The notes beneath the pieces are model-generated. The model did not search any database. It saw only the letters and a list, made by a program, of their open reading frames with translations, and was not told the origin of the DNA. DNA of 64,000 bases from Coniochaeta sp. PMI_546 (lineage: Eukaryota > Ascomycota > Sordariomycetes > Coniochaetales > Coniochaetaceae), in assembly GCA_021432605.1 (NCBI GenBank), contig MU271150.1, positions 62,001 through 126,000 on the forward strand, read 5' to 3'. The first letter of the stretch is position 1. Every line of letters starts with the position of its first letter. Positions 1-11,907 of the stretch are shown here, in pieces. Position numbers and translations under genes: made by a program.

Positions 1-3000
1 TCTGTGGGATCTCGCCGTTGTCAACTTCGTTCAATATTCCGCCTGAAGATATGAGAATTTGGCCGGTATTGCTTTACGAAACGGATGTAGAGAAATGCAT
101 ATGGCCGTTTGTCCTAGTTTTGAAGACGTCAACATCCCATTGTTCCCGAAAGTCTTCTGGCGTGGTCTGATGGCGGCTCACTCGCATCCGCCACGTGGGT
201 GTTGTGAAGAATCATCTAGGTGAGAGGCCTCGAGCAAGCTGCCGAGGGTTGATTGGGTTGTCCAGGAAAACAAACTGTCTTAAGGGAGATACGGCTGAGA
301 CGTCCGAAGCAAATCATGTTTACTAAGAGCCTCGAACTTAGCAGCCTTCTCACTTGGTTCTTCTGGCTACTTCGCCACTACTTCCTGTTTGCTTCCTTCC
401 TTCTTCACTTTCCGCGTCTCGACTTCAGGTATTGACTGAACTGGATCTTCAGCTTCAGTTTCGTGCGGTTGAGGGTGAACATGCAGCATGTCTTCTGGCA
501 AACGGACTGCCTCCAAAATATTGCCCCCATGACGAACACAAGCCTTGTTACACTCAACATCGGTATTGCCTTCGAGTTGTTGTACCGAAAGATTGTTGCC
601 GACGACACTCAATTGGCGCAGGGAAAGGAAACGGTACAGCTGCCCTGCGCGATACGGTAGCTGAATTCTGTCCCATCGTGTCAGCACTTCCTGCTGCAAA
701 CGTTGTCTATGGCCATGCATATAGACGCGGCGGTACGGTGACAGTAATGGCCTTCCAGAGGCCTTTCTAACAAGAAGTACATATAGTCGGGAAGTCTAAG
801 TGGTTCAAGGGCAGTAAAGTCTGCTTCAAGCGTTGATCTCTACTGTGCTCTTCGAGTGTCCTGCGCTGGGCAAGTGTGCCTGGTTATGTACATCAGGAAC
901 ATGTACTCAACCATCGATCTTTGCCGTCAATTGTTCCATCGGGACAGAGCAGGCTGACGATGGTAAACGAGCCTCGATTGCCACGGCTCAGGTATGGCTT
1001 CCTATTGATCTCTGTCTCCCGTCTCTTCTTTTCTGTCCTGTTGCAACCAATTCGCCCAGTACCGCTGCCTTACCTAGTCTTATCTCGGTGTGCAAGAAGG
1101 GAATGGAGAGAACCCTGAATCAAGTCATGAAGCGCTATGACCGGCCCTGGTCGGTCGCTTCCCTGAATCTGTAGAGACAGTGACTTCCGACTAGCCCTAG
1201 ATATAAAGATCGGACTACATTGGCACGCATGGTGTCCTCTGAGCTTCGTAACACCATGAGTCAGGACGGGAAGAACACCACATATGTCCTCGTTCGTTGA
1301 GGTATGTTCGAGAACTTTTGTCCACGTGTAGATGGAGGGTGCCAGCCGTTGACGGGTATCAGGGCCAATGTCCGGCCCGCACACTAGCGGGCAGCTTAAA
1401 GCAAAAAAGCCCCGGTTTGGAGTCGGCAAGATTAGCGTTCGGATGATTGAACCAATCAAAGGGTGGGATATTGTAGCGCTTATCTGGTTTTGTTCTCGGC
1501 CGATTATTAGAGCATAAATTGGATCGAGCCGGGCCGGACTTCAGCAAACCTCAACAGCTTCCCAACAGGTGCTTGTAGAGGCAAATAAGAAAATTTCCCG
1601 ATGTGTCAACGTCGCAGATGAGGCCAGGGTGCCCAAATTTAGGTACTTTGTTGAAAGAAGTTCTCAAGAGAAAGTTTTCAAGCTATCTCATCGAAAATGC
1701 AGTCCTTTCACTGCGGTAGAGACGAGGCCATACTGTGAGACTGTCTTGGACTCTTGATGCTCTTGCGGGATGTGGGTACTGTCTTACCTCAACCTGGAGC
1801 GCACCGGACCCATTTCTGTGGCGCGCAGAAGCTGAGCTATCGGCGTGTTTCGAAATGATTCAGCAAGTCCAGACCTGGCCCCCTAAAACCCACCCTGGTC
1901 TAAAACTTGCCGCAAGCGATGAGATACATACGTCCACGTAGTGTAATAACGAACGGTCTGCACGACCACGAAGGCTTGCAGCACATGGAGGGACCATCGG
2001 GCCATGAGCTCGACTGAGCAAGATCTATGTGAATACGACAATTCAAACCCGGTTCTCCGGAGAATAAGCAGTGAATAGCACAGAATGAGGTCATGAGAAC
2101 ATTGACAAATCGCTTCTGCTGATGTTTCCTGCCGGGTGGAGATTGCAATACGCGGTCCTTCAGTGGGCCGTATCCATCTCTACTCGTTGCACAAATCCAA
2201 AATTTCATAGCAGGCTCAGAACCGCCTCGCAGCTTCATCACTTTAACATAATATATGACCGACAGGTCTGAAGAAGACGGGCTAACGATATTATTTACCG
2301 TGTGTCATCCATGGAGTCTCGTTCTTGAAGCTTACACTTTGAGACATCACGTGGAAATGCCGCAGTAAGGAGACAGGATGTCCAGCTCCGCTCCACATGA
2401 GAGCTACCTTCAGGTACGTACCTCTGAGTTAGGTGCTGTTAGGGGCTCATCCTTCTTTCGACCCCGGAAGCGGGCTGATATTCCCGGGCCTCTAGAACCC
2501 CCACTTCTGATTCAGCCTCGCACACACTTCCTGTTTGAACCGTGGCACTTTGCTTGTACCACTGTATGGATAGTGTATCCAGTCTCTAGTGTGTGTAGAA
2601 CTCCTTTCTGTTCTCCTTTTTCAGTGCCCCCCCTCCTTGTCAAGCTTTGCCTAATGAGGTTCCTGCAGTCGATGGCCAGAGTAAGCAGCGAGCGCATCTT
2701 TCCGAGTGATAGCAATGAGCCTTCTCCTCTTCATGTCGCCCACTTTTTATTCCCTTTTACACTCACCTCTCTATATGTCCTGGAAAATAGTGACTTACGT
2801 ATCTTAACCAAGTGGTTTGGCTGGCATGACCGGACAGTACAAAGCTAGCACCTATTTTTATCAGCAAGGCTGATCAAGGTACATCCCCTTTTCAGCGGCT
2901 CGAAGCAGGGATCGCGACATGCTGGGGTGGATACATGTACCGCCCAATTACGAGGTGCCCCATGCAGCGGCCAAGTTCATCTTGCAGAAGTCTCTGCAAC

Positions 3001-3674
3001 AAGTCTCGCTTGATTGGGACCCTTTCCCTGCATCTGTGTTTGGCACACACACCTTTGGCTGCTGTGCCGTACCCATACCCCTGTCTATCCATCTCGGTAC
3101 CTCGCGCCATCGAACGGCATGGCTTGTTATCTTGCCCCTGTATGGCCAGATAGCACCAAGGAATCCACCACGACCACAATATCACGCCTTGGCGCTTCTC
3201 AGGAGAAAGTGGACGGACGAGATACCCTGGATGTCAACCAGGCAAAGAGTGCGAGAGCCCACAGGCACCCACAACACCAACGCCTCTCAGGAGCACCATG
3301 CAACTCGTACAGGTAGCAGTGTTAGGGAACCACCCCGGTTCTTCCACTTTGCCAGGGGAGGCTGGATGGCTATGACACTGTCCACTGTGCTCGAGTGTGG
3401 CGTCGCCTGCAGGACGTTGCCCAATGACCCCCAGATTTCGATCCCGTCCTGCTGTCTCTCCTTGGACTCCTTCTTTCCTTCCATCACCTCGTCTTGACTT
3501 TTGCATTTGCATACCATCGTTGTGGTTGCTGGCCTAGTAGCCTTTCTTTCGTTCTTCTCGGAATTGTCTCACCATCCCTCGTTCTCGGTTGAGCAGTCCG
3601 TTCTGTCGTTTTCCTTTTTGTCTAGCCGGTCCTGTCTCTGGGTTCTCGGCTTCGATGCTCGATTTAACGCCATA
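1..3674. other. Gene-free region and 5' leader upstream of glucan synthase
   Basis: I see no supportable gene here. Open frames exist (for example an ATG-started minus-strand frame of 117 codons at 367-720) but overlap other frames of similar length, lack recognisable motifs and show no splice-linked continuation. The last 200 bases (about 3470-3670) are pyrimidine-rich, as is common just upstream of fungal start codons, and the frame of the downstream gene is open from 3501 without an ATG before 3675. The stretch probably holds the promoter and leader of the glucan synthase. Confidence 0.5.
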
Positions 3675-6600
3675 ATGTATTCTATTTTCACATCTGCCCT
3701 GCTTCTCGCGCTCGGAGGCAGAGTCACACATTCGCTTCGGTACGACCCCAACTACGCGTCACATAATCTGAATCAGAATCAACAAGCAACAAACCCTCTC
3801 GACTACTCTGGCATATGGGAGAACCACACCTTCCACACCTCCCCGCCTAACTGGAGGTTTCCGGTCTACACCCTGTTCTTGGATAGATTCGTGAATGGCG
3901 ACCCAACAAATGATAATGCGAACGGCACAGCTTTCGAGCAGGATATCACGAGCACACAACTCCGCCATGGAGGTGATTTGCAAGGCCTCATCGACAGTCT
4001 GGATTATATCCGCGGAATGGGTGTCACAGGCATATACATCGCAGGATCCCCTTTCATCAATCAGCCGTGGCAGTCAGACTCGTACTCTGTATGTTTTAAT
4101 TTTGCTTCTTCCTGGCATTCTTTTGTCGTGCTCCATCAGCTACTAACCACTGGCGCAGCCTGTTGATCTGACCTTGCTCGACGCCCATTACGGTGACATT
4201 GAAGAATGGAGACGGGCCATTACCGAGATCCACAACCGAGGAATGTACGTTATCATGGACAATACCGTGGCCACTCTAGGAGATCTACTCGGCTTCGAAG
4301 GTTATCTGAACGAATCTGCGCCCTTCAAGCCAGACGAGCATAAGGTCGTTTGGAAATCCGAACGCCGATATCTTGACTTCAGCATTGGCGAGACCTACAA
4401 TGAGACGTGTGACTTCCCCCGATTCTGGAACGAGACAGGCTACCCCGTGGATCCCGAGGTAAACGCAATGTTCACGGGGTGCTATGACGGCGAGTTTGAT
4501 CAGGTGAGTCCTCGCTCCACCGTTCGAGTTTGGGCCTCGCCATAGGATGTGCTGACAATGGCTTGAAGTTTGGTGACACAGAAGCCTTCGGCGTCTATCC
4601 AGACTATCGGCGACAAATCACAAAGTTCGCCTCTGTTCAAGACCGCCTTCGGGAATGGGTACCGTCTGTCCGCCAAAAGTTGTCACATTTCTCGTGCATG
4701 GCTATATCGATGCTGGACATCGACGGGTTCCGGTTCGATAAGGCCATCCAGGTGACGCCTGACGCCTCTGCTCAGTTTTCCGCCGATCTCAGAAAGTGTG
4801 CTGCCGCGGTCAACAAGACGAACTTCTTCCTTCCCGGCGAAATCACTGGCGGAAACAATATCGGTTCTATTTATCTTGGTCGCGGACGTCAGCCTGATCA
4901 ATACGTGACCGAGCTCAAGGACGCCGTTGCTCTAAAGAACACGTCGGATGCGAAATACTTCCTTCGGGATCCGGATTTGGGTGCTCTCGACGCTGCCGCC
5001 TTTTCGTACTCGGTGTATCGTTTCATGACCAGGTTTCTCGGTATGGACGGCAATCTCGAGGCTGGCTTTGATCTGCCCAGAGATTGGGTAGAATCTTGGA
5101 ACCAAATGCTACTGACAAACGACTTCGTCAACTCCAATACCGGTGAGCTCGACCCGAGGCATATGTACGGTGTGACCAATCAAGATGTTTTCCGATGGCC
5201 GGCGATTCGACAGGGAGTCGAACGCATGATGCTCGGTCAGTTTATGACCTCGCTGGTTCTTCCGGGAATTCCGTTGGTTCTTTGGGGAGAGGAGCAGGCT
5301 TTCTACGTCCTCGATAATACTGCCGACAATTACATCTTCGGTCGACAGGCCATGTCAGCATCGCCTGCTTGGCGTATGCATGGCTGTTATGTTGGCTCCA
5401 GTACGCAGTATTTCCAGATGCCCCTGGAATCAGCACGCAAAGGATGTCTCGACGAGAAGAACGCCTATGACCACCGCGATCCAGCGCACCCTGTGAGAAA
5501 CATCCTGAAGGCCCTCTTCTTCCTGCGGGAGCAGTTCCCTGTCCTGAAGGACGGTTTCCTTCTCAGCAAGCTGTCCAACCAGACCCAGTTCATACAGCTT
5601 CCTGGAAGCGGCACGACCCCCACAGAGCTGGGCATCTGGGGAGTATGGAGAGGCCCATTCGCACCGTTGCAAGACTTTGGAAACAACACGACGCCGGTGT
5701 GGCTCGTTTACCACAATGTAAACGAGACGACAACGTACAAGTTTGACTGCACCACTGCCTCGTCCTTTAATGCGCCATTTCCCGCGGGTAAGGTGCGGAA
5801 TCTGATTTTCCCTCACGATAACTTGACCCTTGTTGCTGGGCCGGAGAAACTTGGCATCGATGGATCCAATGAATTCAACGGCTGCGCCAAGGAAATCACG
5901 TTGGAGCCGTTCGAGTTCCGAGCCTATGTTCCAGCTGACTCCTTCGTGCCTCCGCCGCCAATGATCACGAGATTTCTCCCAGGACACGACAGCCCGATCC
6001 TCTCCCAAGGCGACACGACTCAGGTCAACATCACTCTCGAGTTCTCGGCCGCTATGAGCTGCAGCGACGTCACGAAGGCTATAAGTATCACGTCCACTAC
6101 TGAAACCGGCGCTACTGCTCGGATTGCTGATGGGAGTGTGCACTGTACCAACCTTAATCCTGGCGAAGGCTGGCGAGCGAGTTATGTGGGATCCATTGCG
6201 TCTGCCTTCTCTTGGAATGCAACCTTGACGAACCTTGCCGATGGCATCCACAAGATATCCGTGCGAAATGCGACCACCGCCGATCTCGGCAGTCATACCA
6301 ATACCATCGACAACTTCCTGCTGAGGGTTGGCAAGTCTGATAACCCCATTGTTTGGCCGTCTACCAGCGGCTATTCCAAGACCCTTCTCTCTTCAGATGA
6401 CACGGGACGCCTCTCCATTACCCAACGTGCGCCAGGAGCCGACAAATATCGTTACTCTCTGACATTTGGCTCATCCTGGAGCGAATGGCAAGCCTATAAG
6501 CCTGGGAATGCCCCTCTGGATACGTCCCAGCTCCAGTCCTGGACAGGCACCGACGCACAAGCGTGGGATGGCCACCATGTCATGGTTCAATACTGGAGCC

Positions 6601-9600
6601 AAATCCTAGGGAGCAGCTCCTTCATCCAGCATGGCGACGACAAATACGACGGGATGCGCCGCTTTCCACATCTCTGGGCCAACGGAAAGTTCAACCAGTT
6701 CGGCTATGACGGAGGGTACAAGAATGCTCTCCAGCGCACCCAGGACGGCTTGTTGGAGTGGCATTACATGGATGAATGGCCCGGCCAGGTCCAGTTGAAT
6801 GTGTGGGGCATGAATCCTGACGGCCAGCCTGATGCGACGTATACGTATGGAGACATCGATGGCGATGGAGTTCTTGATCGACTTGCTCCGTCCTTGATGG
6901 TGCCTAACGTGATTAATGTCACTGACCCTCCACCGTTTCCGTATCTCTCGTACAGGTTGGTGGTTTCGGATGCCAACATCACCTATCAGCTTGTTCCCCA
7001 GGGCGACAGTCGGTTGCAATTGGCGTTTTTCCTTCTCATGTGGATTGTTCCAATTGCGACCGGACTTCTCGCAGTCTTTGTTTTTGTGGGCGCCTTCTAT
7101 AAGGTCAAGGTTGTTGAAAAGGGAATCAAGGGTCCTTCTAACGGCTTCGGAGCCGCGTTTCTCCACCCCATCTCAGCAATACGGACGAGGAGGGCAGAGA
7201 AGAAAGCCAACAGTGACCGGTCAAGCTCGGAGCATGGTGAGGGCGCCGTTGGACTCTCGGATCTGCCGCCCAAGCGTCGTACAGTGCTAATTGCTACCGT
7301 CGAGTACAATATCGATGACTGGAACATCAAGGTCAAGATCGGAGGACTTGGCGTCATGGCTCAGCTCATGGGTAAAGCTCTTGGCCATCAAGACCTCATC
7401 TGGGTTGTCCCTTGCGTTGGTGACATCGAATATCCCGAGATCCCGGAGGAGATGGCCGAACCAATGACTGTCGACATTCTCGACGCCCCGTACCAGGTCA
7501 TGGTGTCCTATCACGTGGTTGAGAACATCACCTACGTTCTTCTTGATGCGCCGATCTTCCGTCAGCAGACGAAAGCTGAGCCGTACCCTCCCAGAATGGA
7601 CAACATCGATTCTGCCATCTACTACTCTGCTTGGAACCAGTGTATTGCCGAGACAATTAGGCGATTCCCCGTCGATATCTACCATATCAACGATTACCAC
7701 GGCGGCATTGCTCCTCTTTACCTGCTCCCTGACACGATCCCCTGTTGCTTGTCTCTACACAATGCTGAATTCCAGGGTTTATGGCCGCTCCGAACTCCCG
7801 AGGAACGCAAGGAGGTATGCGGCGTCTTCAGCCTCTCGAACGACGTTGTCCAACAATACGTGCAATTCGGCTCAGTATTCAACCTGCTTCACGGCGCAGT
7901 CAGCTATCTGCGCATTCATCAGAATGGATACGGTGCAGTTGGTGTCTCCAAGAAGTATGGAGACCGGTCTTTTGCCCGTTACCCTAGTAAGTACACCTGT
8001 TACGCCCCGTTCTGCTTGTAACGGTGTCTAACCTCTTGTGCAGTCTTCTGGGGTCTTTCCCAAATCGGCCAACTTCCCAATCCTGACCCGAGCGACATGG
8101 AGGCATGGAGCGCAAAGGAACCACAAATCAAGGACGTCTCCATTGACCAAAACTTCGAGGCTTCACGGCCGGATCTCCGCAGACAAGCTCAGGAATGGGC
8201 CGGTCTGGAAGTCAACCCGAAAGCGGACCTCTTCGTCTTCGTCGGCCGCTGGAGTCAACAGAAGGGTGTCGACCTTATTGCCGATCTTTTCCCAACCATC
8301 CTGGAAGAATATCCAAACACACAACTTATCTGCGTTGGACCGACAATCGACTTGTATGGAAAGTTTGCCGCATTGAAGTTGGAGAAGCTGATGCAGATTT
8401 ACCCTAAGAGAGTGTTCAGCAAGCCGCAGTTCACCTCGCTACCGCCCTACATTTTCAGCGGAGCCGAGTTTGCGCTTATTCCATCCCGAGATGAGCCTTT
8501 CGGCCTTGTGGCTGTCGAATTCGGCAGGAAGGGTGCGCTCGGAGTGGGTGCCAAGGTTGGTGGTCTGGGTCAGATGCCTGGTTGGTGGTACACTATCGAG
8601 TCGGCCAGCACCACCCATCTGTTGAGCCAGTTCAAGCAAGCCATCGTCTCGGCTCTCGATTCCAAGGAAGAAACAAGAGCTAAGATGAGGGCTTGGTCAG
8701 CCAAGCAACGATTCCCGGTTGCACAGTGGCTGGAAGGCCTGGAAAAGCTCCAGGGGCGGTCGATCAAGATCCACAAGAAGATGAAGACCAGAGCCAAGCG
8801 GACCTTAAACCTCAACGGGGCAAGGAACCGTGACTCGGAGAGGAATCTCACTCCTCTGACACCAGGAACTGCCGGCATGTTCCCCTCTCGGCCAGCATCC
8901 CCATCGTCGCCCTGGCCCCTTCCCCCAAGCCGTGGTGGCATGGACTCGCGACCACAAACCCCAACTGACTTTACGGGCCCTGGCTTCCCAGACTTGGGAC
9001 TACAGAGTCCGGCCTTTGCCTCATCGCGATGGGCCCGTGATACCGATAATGACTCTATCATGTCTGACACAAGTACTCTCGCACCACCACGATTCTTGGG
9101 CGAAGGCGAGTATTACGCGCCAGACAGGAGTCTAGGTGGACGGCACAACTTTACCGCACACAACAACGGGTCGACGATGAGTATTGCCAGTGTCGTGTCG
9201 GTCGACTCCATTGTACAAGGCCGCAAAGACTTTAAGCTTCAACAAGTGGATGCCTTCTTCACGGATCAAGACGGCCAGTACTACCAGGCATTCGAGAGGA
9301 GATTGGACAAGCTCAGCTCAAAGAACTCAACATCTCAACTCTGCATCGAGGAGTATCTTATGAAGAGCGAGAAACAATTCTTCGAGCGCATGCACGACGC
9401 CAAGCTTGGCTCCCTTTCTCGAAATAACTCAAGCACGAACCTGATCGAGAGCAATCGCATGTCTTCACTGGCGAGAGAATATGGAGATGACGAGGATGAG
9501 AAGCCGGCAAACGAGTTTGGCTTGAGCGAGGATTACGTCCCTCCAACCGGAATCAAAAAATTGCTCTCTCGCCGCGTGGGAGAATGGCCCATTTACGCAA

Positions 9601-10922
9601 TGTTGATGGCGCTCGGCCAGGTCATCGCCTCCAGCTCCTACCAGATCAGCTTGCTTACTGGTGAAATGGGTCAGTCGGCACAGAAACTATACATTATCGC
9701 CGGTATCTATCTCGCCACTTCCATCTGCTGGGGTGTCATGTCTCGCACCATGAGGGCAATCTACTGCCTATCGCTTCCATGGATTTTCTATGGTCTGGCG
9801 TTCGTTCTCATCGGCGCTGCCCCTCTATTCAGCGACCTTCACACAAGGGCTGCCATACAGAATCTTGCAACCGGTTTGTACGCGGCTGGCTCATCAAGTG
9901 GTGCCATCTTCTTTTCGTTCAATTTCGGTGACGAAGGTATGCATTGAACCCGGTTTAGAGCTGACCTTTCCGTGGTATTCTTGACCCAGAAACTAACAGT
10001 GTTCATAGGTGGCGCACCCGTAACAACCTGGATCTTCCGAGCCTGTGTCATCCAAGGATTCCAGCAAGCCTATACTGTTGCTCTTTGGTTCTGGGGCAAC
10101 TTGATCTCAACTACGCCGCAGCTCGCCAAAATCCCCGCATTCCCCGTCCTACTACCCGTCACAATCGCCGTGGCTGTCTTTCTCTGGGGATGCGGTCTGG
10201 TCCTCTTCCTCGGTCTCCCCGACTACTACCGTCAGCAGCCCGACGAGGTCCCTTCGCTGTACTCTTCGATCCTCCGTCGCAAGACGACCGTCTGGTTCTT
10301 CGTGGCCGTCATTCTCCAGAATTTCTTCCTGTCCACCCCCTATGGCCGCAACTGGTTTTATCTCTTCAGCAGCCAGCACGTTTCGACAGGTGTCGTCCTG
10401 GCCCTGACCGCGTTCTTCTACATCATCGTCTGGGCTGGCTTCCTTGCCTTCTTTGCTCTCATGAGTAAGAGACACCCGTGGTGGCTTCCACTCTTTGCCC
10501 TCGGCCTCGGTGCCCCACGGTGGGCTCAGATGTTATGGGGTACCTCTGGCTTCGGTCTCTACCTGCCCTGGGCTGGAAGCGCAACCGCATCCGCGATTTT
10601 GGGCCGCTGTCTCTGGCTGTGGCTCGGCCTGTTGGACACAATCCAGAACGCGGGCCTGGGTATGATTCTGATGCTTACGCTGACTCGCATCCACGTGTCA
10701 GTCACCATGCTCGCTGCGCAAGTCATCGGCAGCGCGGCTACAATGGTGGCACGCGCCTGTGCACCCAACAACGTCGGGCCGGGAGACGTGTTCCCCGACT
10801 TCTCGGAGGGCCTGGGCGTGGGCCTTTCCAAGGCGTGGTTCTGGGTCGGCTTGATCCTGCAGCTCGTCATTTGCGTCGGCTTCTTCAAGTTCTTCCGTAA
10901 GGAACAGATCAGCAAACCCTAG
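3675..10922 (+). CDS. ags1: Alpha-1,3-glucan synthase, complete, five exons
   Basis: Multidomain membrane enzyme that makes cell-wall alpha-1,3-glucan from nucleotide-glucose. Exons: 3675-4088, 4159-4503, 4569-7986, 8044-9936, 10009-10922, giving 2327 residues, close to the usual 2400. Order seen: signal peptide (first ~20 residues); extracellular GH13 amylase-like domain with DGFRFDKA (Asp ~310) and LPGEITGG (Glu ~344); a transmembrane segment near 1068-1098; a cytoplasmic GT5 glycogen-synthase-like domain with KIGGLG (~1176) and PSRDEPFG (~1539); a low-complexity Ser/Pro linker; and a C-terminal multi-span region from about residue 1895, thought to export the polymer. ATG 3675 is the first in frame and gives the signal peptide. 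Intron 1 has a TACTAAC branch site. No amylase or regulator gene is adjacent, unlike AGS loci in Aspergillus. The family assignment is very secure; the gene number among paralogues is not known. Confidence 0.96.
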
Positions 10923-11730
10923 TCGGGCGGACGGGCACATGAGAGAGTTAGCCTGATCAGTGATGATTGGACGTCTATTGATTGCGTTTTGACTTGGCGG
11001 GCGTGCGTGCTTCTAATGTTTAGTTTGGCGAGACATCGGTCGGCATATCGCAAGCATCTTTTCCATTTCCGGCCTGGCGCGCGGCAGGCTAGCCGTGGGG
11101 CAGGAGAGGCGCAACTTGGCTTTGCAGTTTGTTCGTGACGCTCCTTAGAGACGGTGCTCCGGAAACATGTGTAAGCCTTCTTTTGCTTGGACGGGGTATA
11201 TAGACCTGCAAAGTCGGCTGGGTACTAAGGCAGGCTCGGATATTCCGTTCTTTACGTTCATTTTTGATAAACGGTACATAGACTTGATAGGGATTTTGGT
11301 CTTAAGAGAGATATGAAGTCTTATATGACAGCTTTGGTCCCTTGGCATTTGTGATGGCTAGTTGTGCCGGGCTATCGGCTCGAAATGTTCAAGTAACGTA
11401 TAGAACGTACATTTGCGGTAATTAGCCAGCCCTATGGTCATATTTATGGTTGGTCAGATGATTTTCTAGCGAGAGAGAGGTAGGGATAGGGCCAACAAAC
11501 ACTCGTAATCGCTTGGTAAACTAGTTGATCTTTGACAATCAGCTACCAGCTGTAACTGGGATTCATCTCTTGATTGTCCCTCATTCTGCGGATGTCACCG
11601 CCTCATGTGCTCCCTCTCTGCGTGTCTTTCCATCCTTTTCGACTCAGGCTTCGTCTGGCTCATCACCTCAAGCCACAAGGCTCCATTGCCAGCTAAATGA
11701 GTACCATGTAATGTCTGCTGCGAGTTACAT
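10923..11730. other. Intergenic region, 3' side of glucan synthase
   Basis: This stretch follows the glucan synthase stop and precedes the 3' end of the small CxxC gene on the opposite strand. I see no coding frame worth reporting; it probably contains the converging 3' untranslated regions. Confidence 0.5.
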
Positions 11731-11907
11731 CTAGCCGCTGTAGGGCTGTGATACCTGCGTACAGGCGCGGCAAACCTTCAATTTGCACAATTTGCACTCG
11801 TGGATCTGCCAGCGAGGGCCGTCAGCGCACAAGGAGCACACCCAGGACACCATCGTGTCAGCCGACGAGATTAACTGGAACTGATGGCCAGAGCACTGGA
11901 CCGCCAT
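11731..11907 (-). CDS. Small CxxC-rich protein (58 aa)
   Basis: An intron-less 58-residue frame beginning at ATG 11907 (an upstream in-frame ATG at 11955 would add 16 residues). It carries three cysteine pairs within about 25 residues: WVCSLC, HECKLC and KVCRAC, separated by a tryptophan-containing loop. This arrangement looks like a compact zinc ribbon. From memory, many ascomycete genomes encode short proteins ending in a similar CKxCKLKxCRxC pattern, with no assigned function. No signal peptide or membrane segment is visible, so it is probably intracellular. The even spacing of the cysteines argues that the frame is real despite its length. The role is unknown. Confidence 0.55.
   Translation of the reverse strand: MAVQCSGHQFQLISSADTMVSWVCSLCADGPRWQIHECKLCKLKVCRACTQVSQPYSG

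Noticed and set aside
367-720. 117-codon ATG-started minus-strand frame
   Set aside because: It overlaps plus-strand frames of similar length and has no recognisable domain or conserved pattern.
5430-6296. 288-codon minus-strand frame inside the glucan synthase
   Set aside because: It is antisense to a well-conserved coding exon and has no motif of its own.
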